64,000 bases of DNA, taken from Pocillopora verrucosa (Eukaryota; Cnidaria; Anthozoa; Scleractinia; Pocilloporidae). Made by a program: the position numbers and the translations under genes. How positions within the stretch are numbered: the first letter of the stretch is position 1; the number at the start of each line of letters is the position of its first letter. Shown here in pieces: positions 11,930-23,454 of the stretch. The DNA lies in NCBI RefSeq assembly GCF_036669915.1, contig NC_089315.1, forward strand, positions 2,471,953-2,535,952, written 5' to 3'. The notes under the pieces were generated by a model. It did not search any database. It saw only the letters and a program-made list of their open reading frames with translations, and was not told the DNA's origin.

Positions 11930-12855
11930 CTTAAAACGATTGTTGCTGAAGGCGTACAAAAAGGGATTAAGCGCTGAATTAGGGTAGCCCAACCACAACA
12001 ACAAGGAAACGACTCTTTCCTTAGAATGGTTTCGACGATGATGAAATAACAGTAAGGCTGCCAACAGAAGAAAAGCGCCAACAAGAAGGTGGCAATCGTC
12101 TTGGCAGCTTTGACATTCTTGAAATACATCCTTTTTTCTTCTTTAGTAGGTTCCCGGATGGAGGGAAAGCCATCTCGTTTGATAAATTGATTGTTTTTGA
12201 CAGCAATACGGTAAATCAAGATGCAGAGAATGAATGTGATCATTAGCGGAAAAATGATATTGAAAAAAGAGCTAAGAATGTTGTATTCTTTAGTATAGGG
12301 CAGCATACAGTTGTCTTTATCATCTGGCTATTCCTTTTCTCTCCAACACATGAAGACAAAAAGTGCCCATAAAATGCTGTAGAGCCAGATTACCATGATG
12401 ACTAGTAAGGCTCTTTATTGAGTCATGAATTGTGAGGTCTCAAACCGAGCCAAAGGATCTCTGAGGGTCTTGTATCGATCCACGCTGATGGCCAAGAGGC
12501 TGAAAACCGAAATGGGTATGGTATTAAGGTACATAACTTGCCAAATTATACAGAATGCTTCTCCATGATACCATTCAAAATCAATCCTGAAAAGTAACTC
12601 AATGTCAAACGGCATCACTATGATTGCTGCAAGAAAATCCGAGAGAGCGAGGGACAGAATGAAGAGATTCGTCGGATTATTGCGGAGATGTCTATTGGCA
12701 AGTATTGCGAGACAGACCAATAAGTTTCCAAAGACCGCTACAGATGTAATTGCTGTGGCGCAGGCCGAAACGGGATACGAAAACATTTGTTCGAAAATGC
12801 ACGGAGTGTATTCGTCGTGAGGTGAGTTGACAGCGGAGTTATTGTTCATCTTCAC
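11930..12855 (-). pseudogene. GPCR pseudogene A2
   Basis: A copy of A1 with several lesions. After 146 open codons there is an in-frame TAA (12,415-12,417) where A1 has AAA following FLTQ. A second stop, TAG, at 12,328-12,330 replaces the Gly codon before Pro-Asp-Asp in loop 2. A 16-base deletion near 12,002 then shifts the frame between TM6 and TM7. The coding similarity ends at 11,930, where it joins C1, so the C-terminal tail is missing. The WRE motif also has Cys in place of Gly before it. Not expected to give a receptor. Confidence 0.93.
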
Positions 12856-15800
12856 TTGGCGGCTCTAACGCTTAAACTTTCTTAGGGAATTGGAACAAAC
12901 TTCTCGTGCAGCCAGTCAGTGGTTTTGTGGTAACACAGCCTCACGAGGTTCTTATGCAACGACGTTTCCTTTTATTTTGGATTACTTTAAACAATTTGAC
13001 ACCAGTGATGGAAACAAGCTAAATAGTTGAAGTATCAATTATATATCCAATAGCGCTGGTCTGTTCAACCGTGATAATTGAGTTTTGGCAGAGTTCACTA
13101 CTTTTGTTATTATTTTTAGCTATGTCTCGACATCCGTTTGGAGTGACATTGGATGAGCAACTGACACTATTATCGGTAAAACATGCACAGCTGTTATCTA
13201 ACTTACTCGGTAGGGAAACGTGACAGCTGCTGTATACAAAAAGGACTGAACTTTAAGCTGTAATCACGTGAATAGGTCATTCAAATCCGATCTTGGCGTA
13301 TTCACAAGCGTGTCCTTAATTTACCTCGGCGTTTACCTTGGCATTATTGAGCGATTACGCAATTCAATCACAAAAACACTTGAAAAATTGTCAAAGAAAA
13401 TGCTTGTCCTTAAATAATAGTTCGTATACGGAGAAATCTTAAGCACAATATAAGCATCACATTTGCAAGTACATGATTAAGTATCGCGTTATGTCTTATT
13501 TTCTAGTTGAGTCCAAAGCATTTGCGTTTTTTTTTTTCAAGAGCTAAGGAGAGATGTTTTTTAAATATTTTTAAAGATTAAAGTTGTAGTGAGATCGCTT
13601 TTTTGCGCTTTCCCTTTATTAGGTATTGGCTGGAGATCGTTTCCATCAAAATGGCATAATCGTGTCGGTGTTTTTCTCTCGCTCACTACAGAGAGGAGAC
13701 ATGTCGGTAAAATGGCAGCTGTAGAAATCCACAACAATTTATCATTTGGGTTGCTTGATTGGCAGATTTACCTTTTTTCCCGAAAGCGTGTCTGGTCAGA
13801 AAGCTGCGGCTTCAGGTCAAGTTTTTTTTACCTATGGAGTTGATTCCAGCCTCTCTTCGCTCCGTCATCATTCCTCTTTTTTTAGCATCGCGCAGAATGC
13901 CTATTGTTATCCTGTTCTCGCGACATTAACTTACAGTAGAAAAACAATTATAGATCTCTAACATTAACAGCAAAGCATAATCTGGCGAGCTATGATTGGT
14001 CAAAGATTACGAAAGCAATCATATTGATATGCCGTTAATTTTAGAATCTACTTTTTTTGTGATATAAACTCATGGTGAGGAAAGGAAGTCGGAAAATGAA
14101 CAAAGCCACAGCAATATTTCCTGTCAAGCTGTTCCCTTCTTTGAAAAATGTTTGCCCAGAAGGCCGGAGCTTTTGACACGTTCGATGACTGATACTTGTG
14201 CGCTTAGAATATTGACAAATCGTTCAAAACCATTCTTTCTTTAAAAACAAATTAAACACTTCCTTCTTAGTTTGCTATCATCACTTAAATAAATATATCG
14301 CAGTTTACTAAACTAGCTCTTTCAATCAAGTATTTACCTTGTAGGCCAAAGAAACGCTCTTTGTCGTTAGTTGATTAAACCCGCCCTGACTCTGCGAAGG
14401 CAACTGTGTCCTCATAACAAAGCCTCGGGCTTGCACTTGTTGGCTACAAAAACCGCATACAACACATACTGTGGGCTTTGCTAGAAATTCGCAGGTTGAC
14501 CGTCGTTGAGGATAGGGTTGCATAGAGATGGTTGCGCTCTGATTGGTCGTGGTTTACTTCATATCTTGCGATAGTCATCCAGAGCAAGTTGGTCAGTTAA
14601 TAATGAGGCACATATTTTCAAAATAGGCACTGCGTGATCCGCTGATTTTTACATGACGGGGAAAATTAAATGCATTTGATCATACTCATTAGTCTAAGAC
14701 AAAAATTCGCCATCGCGAATGTGCCTACAAGTGCTTCAAATATTTTGGTTAAACACGTGTTTCCTTGAACTGGAACGGCTTTGAAATTAGCAGTCAGTGC
14801 GTTCGAAAAGCATTATACATAAGTTTGTAGTATATTGAAACAACGTACTCTCTTCTGGGGATTTTTGGATTCTCGTGGGATTGTTAAAGTCAGAGAAAAA
14901 GGCCTGACTGACCACACAAAGGAGAAAGAGGCCATGAAAATTAACCTCATCATGACACTCTTACAACTACGGCATTAACCTTCTAAAATGGGGTTAGTAA
15001 GCTTTCGCGACTCTCCAGTACGTGTTTTAGCCTTTCCGCAGTTTGGCTTTTGTGTATTACTTTGAGTGATCTCCCTCTTTTGGAGGAAATGAGGGGCGAA
15101 TCTTGTATATTTCGCTCAGCAATTGTTGTTGTGCTATTAAATGCCAGTTTTTTATTTATGACGATTAATTTTAGTCTAGGCACTGACGGTTGATAATGTG
15201 GGACATACTAAGGAAGTCATAAATTAACAAACTGTATGTTTCTGTAATGTTCATATAAATCACAAACATTACTAGAAATTACCTGATTAGAGAACTGTTC
15301 TTCCTCCTAATCTTACATCACGACGAGGCTTTCGCGGAGAGAGCGGAATGGCAGTCACTGACATTAAGGCCTGCCTCCTCAAGAGCCTTTTTGTACATAT
15401 ATTTCCACTACTCTGTTGTCAGACCCCTTGGTTAAGTAAATCAGTGTTTATATATCCGTTTTTTTGAAGGTATCAACGCTGAATAATTGGAGAGTAAACA
15501 CATGACGAAGTACCAAATTTACCATAATTTTGAGTTTTACTAGGAGAAGCGGGTAGACACTGAACTCTCCTTAGGGAAGATAAATAAGGGATAATTCAAT
15601 ATACATATTGTTGTTTATTGTTTTCAATATTTCATTTTTACTAAATTTGACTTTCCGAACTTCTATGATTCGAAAAATCTCCTTTGGTAATAAGCGGGCG
15701 TTTTTCTAACGTCACATAAAAGGGAATAAATAGATAAAAGAAACTTGTGCCCTTATTATAAAAAAGAGCTGTTATTAAAATACCTTGAAAACATCGTCTC

Positions 15801-16218
15801 ACTTTACCTCGTGGATAAGAAACAATTTCCATTTGAATCACGTTACATGGTATATCCACCAAATGTAATATTTTTGTCAAATACAGGTAGCAATCTACAA
15901 AAGGGTAGGCCGATATAAGCGAATCTTTTGAGGTTCCCGCTTGGATTACACCATGGTGAAACTTACTCCGTTAAAGCAAATTGGTTGCCCATAGATATAA
16001 TTTTCTTTTAAGGAGAATGATGTGTTAGTGGCATCCCACTTTTTTAAATGGAACATTCGAGAATGCTTAAGAGGTTGAAATTCGTAGACTGATCCCAAGC
16101 TCGAAAACTTACACTCCTTATTCTATTTACAAACATGACTCTATCGACATTGCTGATCCAAACAGTATGCAGGATGAGTGTCATACATGAACTTCCTAGT
16201 AAGTCTCCCTCACCACAG

Positions 16219-16350
16219 AGTCTCTGTGGCTCAGTGGTAGAGCATTGGAGCTTCAAGGCTCAACTTTAGTTCCTCATGGGAACTCAGATTTCTTTTTTTG
16301 ACCCACGCTCGTGACAAGACGAAAAACATTTTTCTCTATTTCTTTACCGA
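16219..16350 (+). mobile_element. tRNA-derived SINE, copy in unit 2
   Basis: Same element as at 5299. The A box region reads TGGCTCAGTGGTAGAGC, closer to a real tRNA than the unit 1 copy. It was duplicated with the unit. Confidence 0.7.
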
Positions 16351-17556
16351 GCTCAAAACTAGTCATCTTTTTTATTCGATTTACAAATATCGTACTTGTT
16401 TTATTTTTATTCCTACTGAGACAAATCTAAGTCTGACCGCAGCTTTCTTAAGAATGATGCAGATGGTTCAAATTGGGTTAAGTGAGCCTTCAATAATGTC
16501 TCTAACGCACAAGCGATGTCGGACAACAAGAGTGAGTATCTTGTGCAAGTGCTCCTCAAACTGAAATGCTTTTACAGTGTAAAGTACCGAATATTGAGAT
16601 AAATATAAAGTTTTCCTAGACAACGAAATGGTTTCTTAACTCTATATTGGAACACAGATCGTTCCCCTAGCGACACAAAAAACGTTTACAGTTTCTAGAA
16701 ATGAGTGTGCAAATACTGTACTATTTTTACAACTTAACTCTTATCTTTATATATTATTTTCCCGTCAGCAGAGTCTTGAAGATCTCTAAAGATTGGCTGA
16801 AATGCGCTACAGTAATAAGTAAAAAAAAAAAAAGCTGGTGAAAATATAATTCATTTATAATTTCAATCCTTCTTTCGTTTACGATATATATGATGAATTC
16901 TGAAGCAAAATAGCAAAGAAATTCCAAGTGATTCTCTCTGTTTCAACATATGTTTTATATCACTCACAGTCACAATTCACTGCTCAAGGTCAATCCTACT
17001 AAACTCAATCAAATGAGCTCTTTCACCACTATGGAGTGTAAATATCTGACGAAAATTTTGTTTAAGGATGCAACGAAAATTTCATTTCGGCTATGATGGC
17101 AGAACGCCAATCTAGCTTATAACTTCATCTTTTGGTTAAGGCTTCTTGAACAAATCAACATCGCCAGATGAAACCACTTATTTCCGTCTTTCCTATTTCA
17201 ACAACACTTGAAGGAAATATTGCAACTCATAAATTGATTCAATGACAAAAAATAACCATGAAACGTCGAGACTACTCCCCAATTATCTTGTGAATTACTT
17301 TCGTGCAATTGCTGTCCATGAAACAAAACTCGAGCAAGTCTTTTCGAGAGAATTTAACCGTTTGTAGCTGTCGTTTGTACTCTCACTTGATCCTTTACTC
17401 AATAATTCGCTTTGTATTCAAGATTGTGTTTTAACGATATTACTTCATCTTGTCTGTGCAATGACGCTAGTCACCAAAATCAGAACCCGTATCATACATT
17501 AAGGCCGTTGGTAAAATATTCAGTTTCAGTTTCCCGTAAACAAGGTTTACGAATTA

Positions 17557-17693
17557 ACAATTGGTACATATGTCAGCGTTCGTTCATCGAGATATGAAGC
17601 ACGCGGGAAGTTTGGAGAACACGAAAGATGCCAAACTTCCCGCGTGCTTCACATATATTGCTGAACGCACAGCTGACGTATGAACCAATTGTT
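17557..17693. mobile_element. Long hairpin (MITE-like) element, unit 2
   Basis: Counterpart of 6637-6771. The inner stem is kept, while the outer arm has drifted (ACATATATTGCTG against ATATATCGCCG). Confidence 0.68.
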
Positions 17694-18356
17694 TTATAAC
17701 ATTTTCAAATTTTTTTTTCTCAAAGGGATTTGTTTGCTGACGTCATGAGCTTGCACAATAGGAATATGAAGCGCACTCACACAATTGAATTTGATTAGAT
17801 AAATTTACTAGCTATGTTATAAATGCTTTTAGCAACTTAGTAAATTTTAACAGGAAATATCATAAATCGTGTGTGGCCGTTATCTTGTCAGACCTCTTAA
17901 AAACTACGATTAATCAATTAGAATTTTTTTCTCAAAAATTCCGTATTTGTCCAAGATTCCTGAAGTTCTATTTCTAAACACCCAGCGGTAGGGATGATAA
18001 AATTAAATTGCCAAACACTATATCTTAAAGAAATATTGAGCTTCAGTTGCAGGAAACAGCATTAACTGAAAATATGCTGGAGATATTTGTCCACCGATTA
18101 AGACGCTTGAAATAATTAATCAAATCCACCAATACTCCCAGGGTAATATAACAGATATTTGTCTCTTCATCAAGTAAATGCTGTCGAATGCATGCATAAA
18201 AAGATTGTTTGGTACTACAACACTCATTCACTTCAGCGAACACCACACCAAAGTTCAGTTTCTGGAGATTTTTATCTACGCACTCTCAATCGTTAGCTCC
18301 TTTTGAAGGTTCAATAACAGTTGTAGAGGCCGAGGAAACGCTTAACATTACTCAGA

Positions 18357-19403
18357 ATGAACAACTCTTCTGATCACGACTCCAGCGGTCTACGAACTCA
18401 AGAACCTTTATTCGATATCTCCCCGTTCTTCACTTACTCAGTCGCTTCTCTGTATATTGTCATCGTGGTGGTAGCCATCATTGGTAACCTGATGGTCTCT
18501 TACGCTATCCTTGCCGACAGAAATCTCCGTAATAACCCAACAAACCTCCTTCTCCTGTCTTTGGCAATCTCGGATCTTCTCACCGTAACTCTTGCCGTGC
18601 CATTTGACATTGAATTACTTTTACTGAACAGAAAGTGGAAACATGGCAAAACGATGTGTATTACCTTTCTGACGGTTTACCTCATCACTGTACCGACATC
18701 GATCTTTACCCTTCTGGCAATTAGCGTAGATCGCTATAAGACCCTCAAGGATCCACTTGGTCGATTTCGACGCTCGCAATTTATAACTCAACGAAGATCT
18801 TTGATTGTTATCGCACTTGTTTGGTCGTACTGCATTGTGTGGGCACTCCTTCCGCTCATGGGATGGCAAGATAGAAGTGTCGAGCCAATTTACAAAGGTA
18901 CCTGTTCGGTACCTTATACCATTGACTACAACATTCTCACTTCTATCATGAATTTCATCTTTCCGCTCCTTCTCACATGTGTGTTTTACATCCTTATTTA
19001 CCTCATCGCTCGCAAGCACCGCAACGTTAACAAAAGAGGTGGATTGCCGTCAACCTTTAGGCCCACTAAAGAAGATAACAAGATGTACTCAAGGAACATG
19101 AAAGCAGCCAAAACGACAGCCATGTTTGTAGTTGTCATATTTCTCTGCTGGCAGCCTTTCACCTACTTCAGCATCATTGCTAACCTAGTCGGTGATACAC
19201 GGGACCCATATCGCGTTGAACTCTTTTGGGTTCTTCTTATGTTTGGCTACCTTAACTCAGCGCTCAACCCCTTTCTGTTTGCCTTCCGTAACAAGAGATT
19301 TCAATCTGTATATCGGAAACTGCTTAGGTCGACCACACTGGGTAGGTTTAAGTTTCCCAGATTCCAGAAGAGGAAAGCAGAGAAGTACGTCTTCAATCGA
19401 TAA
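18357..19403 (+). CDS. Class A GPCR, receptor D (intact)
   Basis: The only plus-strand receptor, 348 residues, intronless. It has N-terminal sequons (MNNSS), G43-N44, LAISD in TM2, C101 and C183 for the extracellular disulfide, DRY at 125-127, W in TM4, CWQP at 264-267 and NPFLF at 304-308, plus a short strongly basic tail. Tyr108 occupies position 3.32, as in A and B, so amine binding is unlikely. It is more divergent than the A and B copies are from their own duplicates, so it is an older paralogue. The ATG follows a purine-rich context (CAGAATGA), and no upstream in-frame start was noticed. AATAAA at 19,720-19,725 could be its poly(A) signal. Ligand unknown. Confidence 0.92.
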   Translation: MNNSSDHDSSGLRTQEPLFDISPFFTYSVASLYIVIVVVAIIGNLMVSYAILADRNLRNNPTNLLLLSLAISDLLTVTLAVPFDIELLLLNRKWKHGKTMCITFLTVYLITVPTSIFTLLAISVDRYKTLKDPLGRFRRSQFITQRRSLIVIALVWSYCIVWALLPLMGWQDRSVEPIYKGTCSVPYTIDYNILTSIMNFIFPLLLTCVFYILIYLIARKHRNVNKRGGLPSTFRPTKEDNKMYSRNMKAAKTTAMFVVVIFLCWQPFTYFSIIANLVGDTRDPYRVELFWVLLMFGYLNSALNPFLFAFRNKRFQSVYRKLLRSTTLGRFKFPRFQKRKAEKYVFNR

Positions 19404-21250
19404 AATTGAAGCAGTGACGTGTGATTTTACAGCATCTTAACCTGGCTAGATTCAAATACACTTCTTTCAAAGCTGGTGAATATTCTTTGTTTGCCAAGGA
19501 GAACTGATAACATGTTATAAACTGCAAATCAGCTGAACGTAACAATATTTTGAACAAATTTCGCGCTCGAACTTCGATTGAACTGAAAAGTTAACTTTTT
19601 ACACACTAACATCAGCATGCATATTCTCCATACTGGGGTCAATTTGATAAGGAAAATACACTTGAAGTTTTTACATAAGTAATGTACAAGGGTAGTCCGA
19701 CTTTTAAATATAAGTATTTAATAAAGCAATATTATTCACTAGAATTTAGACCTGTATCTCGGGTCAGTACACTAGTGTAAATAACAAATGTACGAATTAC
19801 AAGAGGGTCGCAATGGGGTGATGGATTTTATGGCTTATGATTAATTTCTTCTCGTTGATTTTTTAGGAGTTTTTTTTCCACGATTAACTTTTTTTACGAT
19901 TAACGGTCAAAGGTTTTTTGTTTGCCGTTTTACAGATAAAGGTTGACCACATTAAGACCCTCTTACAAATGTAGACTCCGCTTGAATGTAAATATATTTA
20001 CATGTGCAATTAAAAATCGTTGCCGTCCTCTTAATACATGTGGCTTTGCTTCGTTTGCTTCGTTTGCTTTCAGTTTTATTGATCAAAAGTTGTTTAGCAT
20101 GTTATCGATACCTGCGGCAAAAAAGTTGCTTTTGGCTCAGCTCGAGAGGGAACATAGTTGAAATGATAGTTTTGGCGCCATTTTCGTCGACCGTGAAAAA
20201 GAAAATAAAGCAAGCAGCGTGAGAAAGGCTTTGGCGCAAACATAGACACTCTGAAACATAGACGCTCCGAAATATTTTATGGGCCAACATACGCAGATTT
20301 ACACCAAAAAATAGGCGAATCAAGGAAGACTGGTCCAGGGAGGGGAGGGGTGGGGAGTGGAGAGCTCATTGAGCTAGACGAGCCTGTCTTCGATGTTTAA
20401 GGCTGTGAAAGCACCAATATAGAACCAGTGAAGGTCGGCGATTGGGACATTAAATTTTGAGATCGTCTTCACAACAGCTTCTAGCGTTGAAGGTAAAATA
20501 ATTATACTCCGTATTTAAATAATTCAACTCTCTTAAACGTGCAAGTCCTATTGGTAATGAAATGAGAATGCTACTATCGTCATTTTTTACTCATGCAAGG
20601 GGAAAGAACTATCATATGTTGCCAAACAAGAGTAAAAGTTTCATAAACCAACTCAGATCTTAAAGAAACCCCTAACCCCACCCTGCAGCACTTACCCTTT
20701 TCCAACACGGAAGAACCAGAGCGACCGCTAACCCGGGGATAATAAATTTATCGTTATGTTGAATTTCTTTGCAAAAGGTGGCGTTGGAAGTTACACTGAT
20801 AAAGTGCAAGTGTCTACCGTGGAAACTGAGAGTGGTGAAATGGAAGAAGTAAGTGTAACGTAACGGTGCCCGCTCACTACAAATGTTACTCAAACGGGCA
20901 GTCGCGGCTTGTATTTTGCACTTGTGTTTTACAGGTCGAACTCTTGTAAAAATAAAAGTTAAACTCTTGTAAAAGTGTTATTAAATATGATTCTTACTAT
21001 CTTTTACACTTGTAGTACTACACTTGTAATTACAAGTCGGGCACTTATAATCTGGACTTGCAACGATGCCTATTATACTCGTTTTCGTCTGCACTTTGAA
21101 ACACATTGGTCCTAGTTGTAGATTACAGGTGTAAAAGTTTTACTAAACTAACCCCTGCTTTCTGTAAGTTTCCGAAAGTGCTGACAAGGAGAATTTGTTG
21201 GCAATCAAGAGATTCTTTTGTCGGCGAACATTTCCTTTATTCTTGTGACC
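19404..21250. other. Downstream of receptor D, no gene recognised
   Basis: Noncoding. It contains AATAAA at 19,720-19,725, a four-run guanine motif at 20,338-20,355 with G-quadruplex potential, and a patch at about 20,930-21,060 rich in CTTGTAAAA and CTTGTAATTACAAG repeats and palindromes. Confidence 0.5.
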
Positions 21251-21473
21251 TTAACCCTTTAGCTACCAGGGGTGATTAACATGTACTTTCTCCCTATAAT
21301 ATCCAAACATTATCTAACAAACGGGTGGTGAGAATACTAAAACTTATCAGGTAGAAGTTGTTATCTTAATCAAACACCAAATTCTCGTAACTTATCACAA
21401 GGATATGTGCAACAAGGAAATGTGTAACGGCCAAAGGGAAGAATTATCAATCAGATCTTGGGAGTTAAAGAGT
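21251..21473. mobile_element. TTAA-ended MITE, degenerate
   Basis: Begins TTAACCCTTTAGCTACCAGG and ends GGGAGTTAAAGAGTAA, matching the terminal inverted repeats of the better copies at 60,801 and 63,392. Its right end coincides with the right junction of the unit 2-only segment. Confidence 0.65.
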
Positions 21474-23373
21474 AAATGTGTGATTTGGGGTTGAGAATGT
21501 AAGGAGAAATTAGATGCTAGTCTAAAAAGGATTATGCCATCAAAATTTGAGGCCATTCGTGCACACTAGAGACTATAGCGTGAACTTTCAATTTCTCAAT
21601 TAGTTTTAGGAAATCCTTATTTCAAATTTCCTTTCCTAACCGAAGGAGTTACTGTAATCAAGCCATTCTAGGGTATCTTATCACTCAGTCATGGTAGTTT
21701 TGAACATGGCCTTGTTGCGTCACTGTAGGTATAGTTATTAAATCGCGTTTAAGGAGTGGTTATTATTTCCCGCCTGGGGTGGGGTGGAGTTGGGTCGGAG
21801 CATTTTGGTTGTGTTACTTTAAAATTTACCTGATCCTCCCCCTCACTGGCAGTTAATTGCAGTCACTTTAGTATAGTCCCCTTTTTTACACTCTGTTGGC
21901 GAAGACTGATGCCCCCTCCGTTCTCTGTTTTCCTTTCTCCCCTGAAAACCATATCATTACAAATCATCCAAACCCCCCCACCCCCTCCCCACCCCAAACC
22001 TCCATTCGGTCGGTAGACAATGACTGCTTCATTAATCGGAAGCATATAAGTTACGGCCACGGTAAACACCGGCGTATAATGAGCCGCACGTCTTTGCCCA
22101 AAATTTTTACAATGAATCAGGGTTGCAGCTTATCAGCGAGAAAATCAGGAAGTCCCGCCATGATATATGTTTCTGGTTTATCGATACGTGAAAACAAGGA
22201 ATTGCAGTAATATGTCGATCACAACCTCGTTACTTTATTTTCAACATGTCCTTTATAAAAACGCTTGTGACAAACCTGTACTTACCCAAAATTGTGTTAA
22301 TAGCAAAAACGGGCGAAGAAGCCTTTATGTAAAGGCTAATGGCTATGACTAAACTAAACTGTGCGTTTTAACATGCCAGCTTTTCAACATTTCAAATTTT
22401 ATTGCTAAACTGAGCCAATGAAACAAAAGCGGCTAAAATTATTAGGCGATGAGATAAAGATAGCTATTCAATGACGACCAAGAAAAAATAGCTGTGGCTG
22501 TGAAAAAAGATCTTTAGTAAACAAGGTATCTAGCTTTAGCTTGGTAAGCAAAACAAACAAAAAATATAAAGCAGGTGATTTCAGATCAGTCCGAATTGTG
22601 TTTCGTATAGTCCAGTCACAAGCAGAAAGCCTGTAAATATATGTATTATGTACTGAATATTTGAATTATGTTTTAAGATAACGTCAGCAGTTGACATTCT
22701 CTTGATAAATACAAAACTAAGATTTGTAACATTTGATCTCTTTGTTTTTACAATTTTGTAAGTCAAATTTTGTCGAATTAAATATGTTTGCCCATATCTG
22801 ATAACCTCCAATGTTTTGTAGAGGTTTATGTCTTACAGATAAAATACTGAGACCACACGTCACTTCACCTACACTATCTCCATGTTCTACTGATTAAGTA
22901 TCCCTAACTTCAATTTTCTGTCCCGATAATTTCAAGGATAAAGCACCACATCAATTTCAAACAAAATTTTGGTAAGCTCAGAAAATTTACATATAATATG
23001 TTCTCGCTGGATAGAGCTTCAATGGTCCTCTCAAAGTCCATCGCACTAATAATACATTTTTACCATCAAATCTCTGAGAGTTACATGTCAGGTGACTCCT
23101 ACCCCAAACATAACTTATGATTACCGCTATTGCTTAAGCAGGTACATTGCAATGTGATAATGTACCAAATGCATATGTTGTTATTACGTGACGGATCTAC
23201 ATAAGTGCTTGGGAAAATTCTCATTTCTAATGTGGTTGCTTTACAATATTCAAATTAAGAGCTTCGCAGTAATGCAACAATATAATGTTTGTTGGTAAAT
23301 CATATTCAAACAACCCAGCCTTTTTAACCAAAGATTCTAGATCTTAAATTACCTCCTTGAGTTCTCACTACAG
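21474..23373. other. Spacer of unit 2, right part
   Basis: Equivalent to about 7185-9073 of unit 1. It includes the G/C-skewed repeat copy near 21,740-22,000. From roughly 21,900 to 23,200 it is nearly identical to unit 3 (32,280-33,560), which suggests recent gene conversion. No gene recognised. Confidence 0.65.
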
Positions 23374-23454
23374 CTACCTCTCTGCCGCAGGCACTGATTC
23401 AAAAACTGAATCTTCATAATAGGATATGGATCGGAGACGGACACCGCTTCCCAG

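Larger units (their letters stand above)
12856..18102. other. Spacer of unit 2, left part, no gene recognised
   Basis: Equivalent to 1884-7180 of unit 1 and similarly noncoding, with its own SINE and hairpin copies. Relative to unit 1 it lacks a short segment near 14,228. Nothing else is seen. Confidence 0.65.
18103..21473. other. Segment present only in unit 2 (carries receptor D)
   Basis: Units 1 and 3 run directly from CCACCGATTAA to TGTGTGATT, whereas unit 2 has about 3.37 kb between those points. The segment contains receptor D and ends with a degenerate TTAA-ended MITE. Either unit 2 gained it or units 1 and 3 share a deletion. The identical junction in units 1 and 3 means one event explains both. 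Confidence 0.85.
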
